The position numbers and the translations under genes were made by a program. Shown here one piece after another: positions 62,105 to 64,000 of a stretch of 64,000 nt of DNA. The notes beneath the pieces are model-generated. The model was not told the DNA's origin. It ran no database searches and saw only the letters and a program-made list of their open reading frames with translations. How positions within the stretch are numbered: position 1 is the first letter of the stretch; every line of letters begins with the position of its first letter. This DNA is from Ilumatobacteraceae bacterium (lineage in GTDB: Bacteria > Actinomycetota > Acidimicrobiia > Acidimicrobiales > Ilumatobacteraceae): assembly GCA_022425725.1 (NCBI GenBank), contig JAKMEY010000074.1, forward strand, positions 1 through 64,000. Reading direction: 5' to 3'.

Positions 62105-63910
62105 ATGTCATCTTCCGATACCGATCTCACCGCCGCTGATGTTTCCTGGGATCTTTCAGGTTTGCTCTCAGACGTTGATGCGTCGTCGCCTCGCGAGCTG
62201 GTTGAACGTGCCCAAGTCCTCGCTGATGGCCTTCAGCACTACAAGGGAACCATCGCTCATATCTCATCCGATGAGCTCTTCGACATGATAAGTGTGCTGT
62301 CGGAGACGTCTGAACTTCTCAGCCGGGCGGGGCACTTTACGACGCTGAAGTTTTCAGAAAATACTGCCGACCCTGAAATCGCCGCCGAAATGCAGTTCAT
62401 CAACGAACAAGCAAATTCCGTCAGCACAAAATTGCTGTTCATCGATCTCGAGTGGGCGGAGGTTTCCAGCGAACGCTCACGCGAACTTCTCCTCGGTGAT
62501 CGTTTTGACTTCTGCCGACACCACCTTGAGAACATGCGTCGCTATCAACCTCACCAGCTTTCTGAACCAGAAGAAACGGTGCTGTCCGAGACCTCGTTGA
62601 CCGGTGCAAGCGCATGGGTCCGACTCTTCGAAGAGCACACATCAGCAATCGAAGTTGATCTACCGGAGCCTCTCGGCGGCAAGGTGAGCCTGATGTCAGC
62701 GCTCGCCAACCTTCACGCCCCTGATACCTCTTCGCGCGAGCAGGCCGCTCACGCGATTTCATCTGCGCTCGAACCCGGACTCCGAACTCGGGCATTCATT
62801 TACAACACGTTGCTACTCGATAAATCGGTTGATGATCGTTTGCGGAGCTACCCGACGTGGATCACCAGTCGCAATATGGCGAACGAAGCAAGCGATGAAA
62901 GCGTGCAAGCACTTATTGATGCCGTGGTTGCCCGGTACGACATTCCTCAAAAGTGGTACGCCCTCAAAGCCCAGGTTCTCGGTGTTGATCGGTTGCGTGA
63001 CTTTGACCGAATGGCCTCTGTCGCGACGAGTGATACCTCGATCGGCTGGGAGGAAGGCAGCGCAGTCGTGCGTGAGGCCTACGCGAGTTTCTCGCCCGAG
63101 CTCGCTGGGATTGTCGGGCGGTTTATCGACGAGCGGTGGATTGATGCTCCGGTTCGCCCCGGTAAACGAGGGGGCGCGTTCTGTGCGTATGCAGTCCCTT
63201 CCCATCACCCGTACGTGTTGCTCAATTGGACATCTACTCCGCGCGACGTTGCGACACTTGCCCATGAACTCGGTCACGGTGTTCACGGCTTCCTCGCTCG
63301 CGAACAAGGAATTTTTCATCAGTCGACGCCGCTCACACTTGCTGAAACAGCATCTGTGTTCGGCGAGACCGTCACGAACAACCGGCTGCTCTCAATGCTT
63401 GAAGACCCGGGCGAACGGTTCGCACTTCTTGCAGCAACGCTTGAAGACTCGATCGCAACTGTGTTCCGTCAGGTAGCGATGAATCGGTTTGAAGATGCCT
63501 GCCACACCGAGCGGCGAGAGGTTGGAGAGATCTCTGTGGAGCGTTTTGGTGATCTATGGGAATCATCTCAACGGGCGATGCTCGGCGATTCTGTTGAGAT
63601 CACCGAGGGCTACCGAAACTGGTGGAGTTACATCCCTCATTTCATCGCCACTCCGGGTTATGTCTACGCATACGCCTACGGCCAACTTCTCGCATTGAGT
63701 GTGTACGCGAAATTTGAGGCGCAAGGTGACGCATTCGTGCCGAACTATCTCGACATGCTTCGAGCCGGCGGCTCAATGAAACCTGAGGATCTCACCGCTC
63801 TTGTCGACTGCGATCTCACCGACCCTGGATTCTGGTCTGCTGGCCTCGACATCGTTGAGCAACAACTCACCCGTGCATCTCAAGCGGCCGAGGCGGCCGG
63901 ACGTCTCTGA
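62105..63910 (+). CDS. pepF: M3-family oligoendopeptidase (PepF-like)
   Basis: This 601-residue zinc peptidase has HEXXH in LAHELGHGVHGF (His387, Glu388, His391) and the third zinc ligand in the downstream TLAETASVFGE. The C-terminal GYVYAYAYGQLLALS motif is also characteristic. The length matches PepF/oligoendopeptidase F (about 600 residues). It cleaves short peptides in the cytoplasm. The start context (ATG 62105) fits, although the upstream 145 bp shows no clear promoter. Confidence 0.93.
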   Translation: MSSSDTDLTAADVSWDLSGLLSDVDASSPRELVERAQVLADGLQHYKGTIAHISSDELFDMISVLSETSELLSRAGHFTTLKFSENTADPEIAAEMQFINEQANSVSTKLLFIDLEWAEVSSERSRELLLGDRFDFCRHHLENMRRYQPHQLSEPEETVLSETSLTGASAWVRLFEEHTSAIEVDLPEPLGGKVSLMSALANLHAPDTSSREQAAHAISSALEPGLRTRAFIYNTLLLDKSVDDRLRSYPTWITSRNMANEASDESVQALIDAVVARYDIPQKWYALKAQVLGVDRLRDFDRMASVATSDTSIGWEEGSAVVREAYASFSPELAGIVGRFIDERWIDAPVRPGKRGGAFCAYAVPSHHPYVLLNWTSTPRDVATLAHELGHGVHGFLAREQGIFHQSTPLTLAETASVFGETVTNNRLLSMLEDPGERFALLAATLEDSIATVFRQVAMNRFEDACHTERREVGEISVERFGDLWESSQRAMLGDSVEITEGYRNWWSYIPHFIATPGYVYAYAYGQLLALSVYAKFEAQGDAFVPNYLDMLRAGGSMKPEDLTALVDCDLTDPGFWSAGLDIVEQQLTRASQAAEAAGRL

Positions 63911-63917
63911 GGGCGAC

Positions 63918-64000
63918 CTACGTCTGAGCTGCTCGTGCAACTGGCAACGTGTAGAGCACGACTGTCGACACCCCGGCGGTGATCAGGGCGTAGGTGATTC
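63918..64000 (-). CDS. C-terminal end of a membrane protein (start outside window)
   Basis: Minus-strand bases 63918-64000 read, in the frame ending at TAG 63920-63918, as a hydrophobic helix (ITYALITAGVSTVVLYTLP) followed by a short VARAAQT end. The frame is open to the window edge. It looks like the last transmembrane segment of a gene converging on pepF, but it is too short to name. Confidence 0.45.
   Translation of the reverse strand, partial: ITYALITAGVSTVVLYTLPVARAAQT

Overview
The window reads as a gene-dense chromosome segment from a free-living, probably aerobic actinobacterium of moderate GC content. Several features point there: a WhiB regulator next to a PdtaS-type sensor kinase (the whiB1-pdtaS neighbourhood of Mycobacterium), a mycofactocin pair (mftE-mftF), an MSMEG_4193 / DUF3090 / SCO1664 trio, DUF3107 and DUF4916 proteins, an Rv2466c-like thioredoxin-fold protein, and F420-type flavin enzymes (PPOX, LLM, FrhB-like). 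GTG and TTG starts and 1-20 bp gene overlaps are common. The exact lineage (for example Acidimicrobiia) is an inference I cannot prove from the sequence. No prophage, insertion sequence, CRISPR array or rRNA operon is visible, and no gap between supported genes exceeds about 250 bp.

Layout. 1-8 kb: end of an ABC permease, a PPOX protein, a Nei-like DNA glycosylase, a DUF4916 Nudix protein, then mftE-mftF with an alanine-racemase-like gene, a ROK kinase and an ACC-deaminase-like enzyme. 8-14.6 kb: ung, a YihY membrane protein, an OsmC/GH3 pair, a GGCT-like protein, a nitronate monooxygenase and an enoyl-CoA hydratase. 14.6-21.7 kb: HrpA helicase, EVE-domain protein, a membrane protein, an Rv2466c-like protein and an acyl-CoA dehydrogenase. 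21.7-30 kb: a complete recC-recB-recD operon. 30-37 kb: tRNA-Arg(CCG), a P450/DUF3237 pair, a nikMN-nikQ-nikO-like ECF metal transporter divergent from a Fur-family gene with a Nur-type operator between them, and a FAD monooxygenase. 37-43 kb: SDR, rhodanese, aldo-keto reductase, LLM oxidoreductase, MFS carrier and acyl-CoA dehydrogenase.

43-48.3 kb is the nitrogen island: a 74-residue winged-helix protein, then amt-glnK twice in tandem, then an FrhB-like iron-sulfur flavoprotein. Upstream of each amt lies an array of half-sites at 11-bp spacing matching the actinobacterial GlnR operator (AC-n9-AC). 48.3-54 kb: a family-5 uracil-DNA glycosylase with a small lipoprotein, the MSMEG_4193/DUF3090/SCO1664 operon with an extra unknown gene, and etfB-etfA. 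54-64 kb: lipid kinase and GDPD, whiB, MscS channel, pdtaS-like kinase, HD protein, an rRNA methyltransferase with DUF3107, a Bcr/CflA-type carrier, and an M3 oligopeptidase.

The most interesting signals are the orphan winged-helix gene beside duplicated, GlnR-boxed amt-glnK modules; the Nur-boxed nickel-type transporter; the detached mftE-mftF pair followed by a racemase-fold protein lacking the usual catalytic tyrosine; and a Nei-family protein lacking both the N-terminal proline and the beta-hairpin lysine. I do not see an unmistakable, wholly new multi-gene system.
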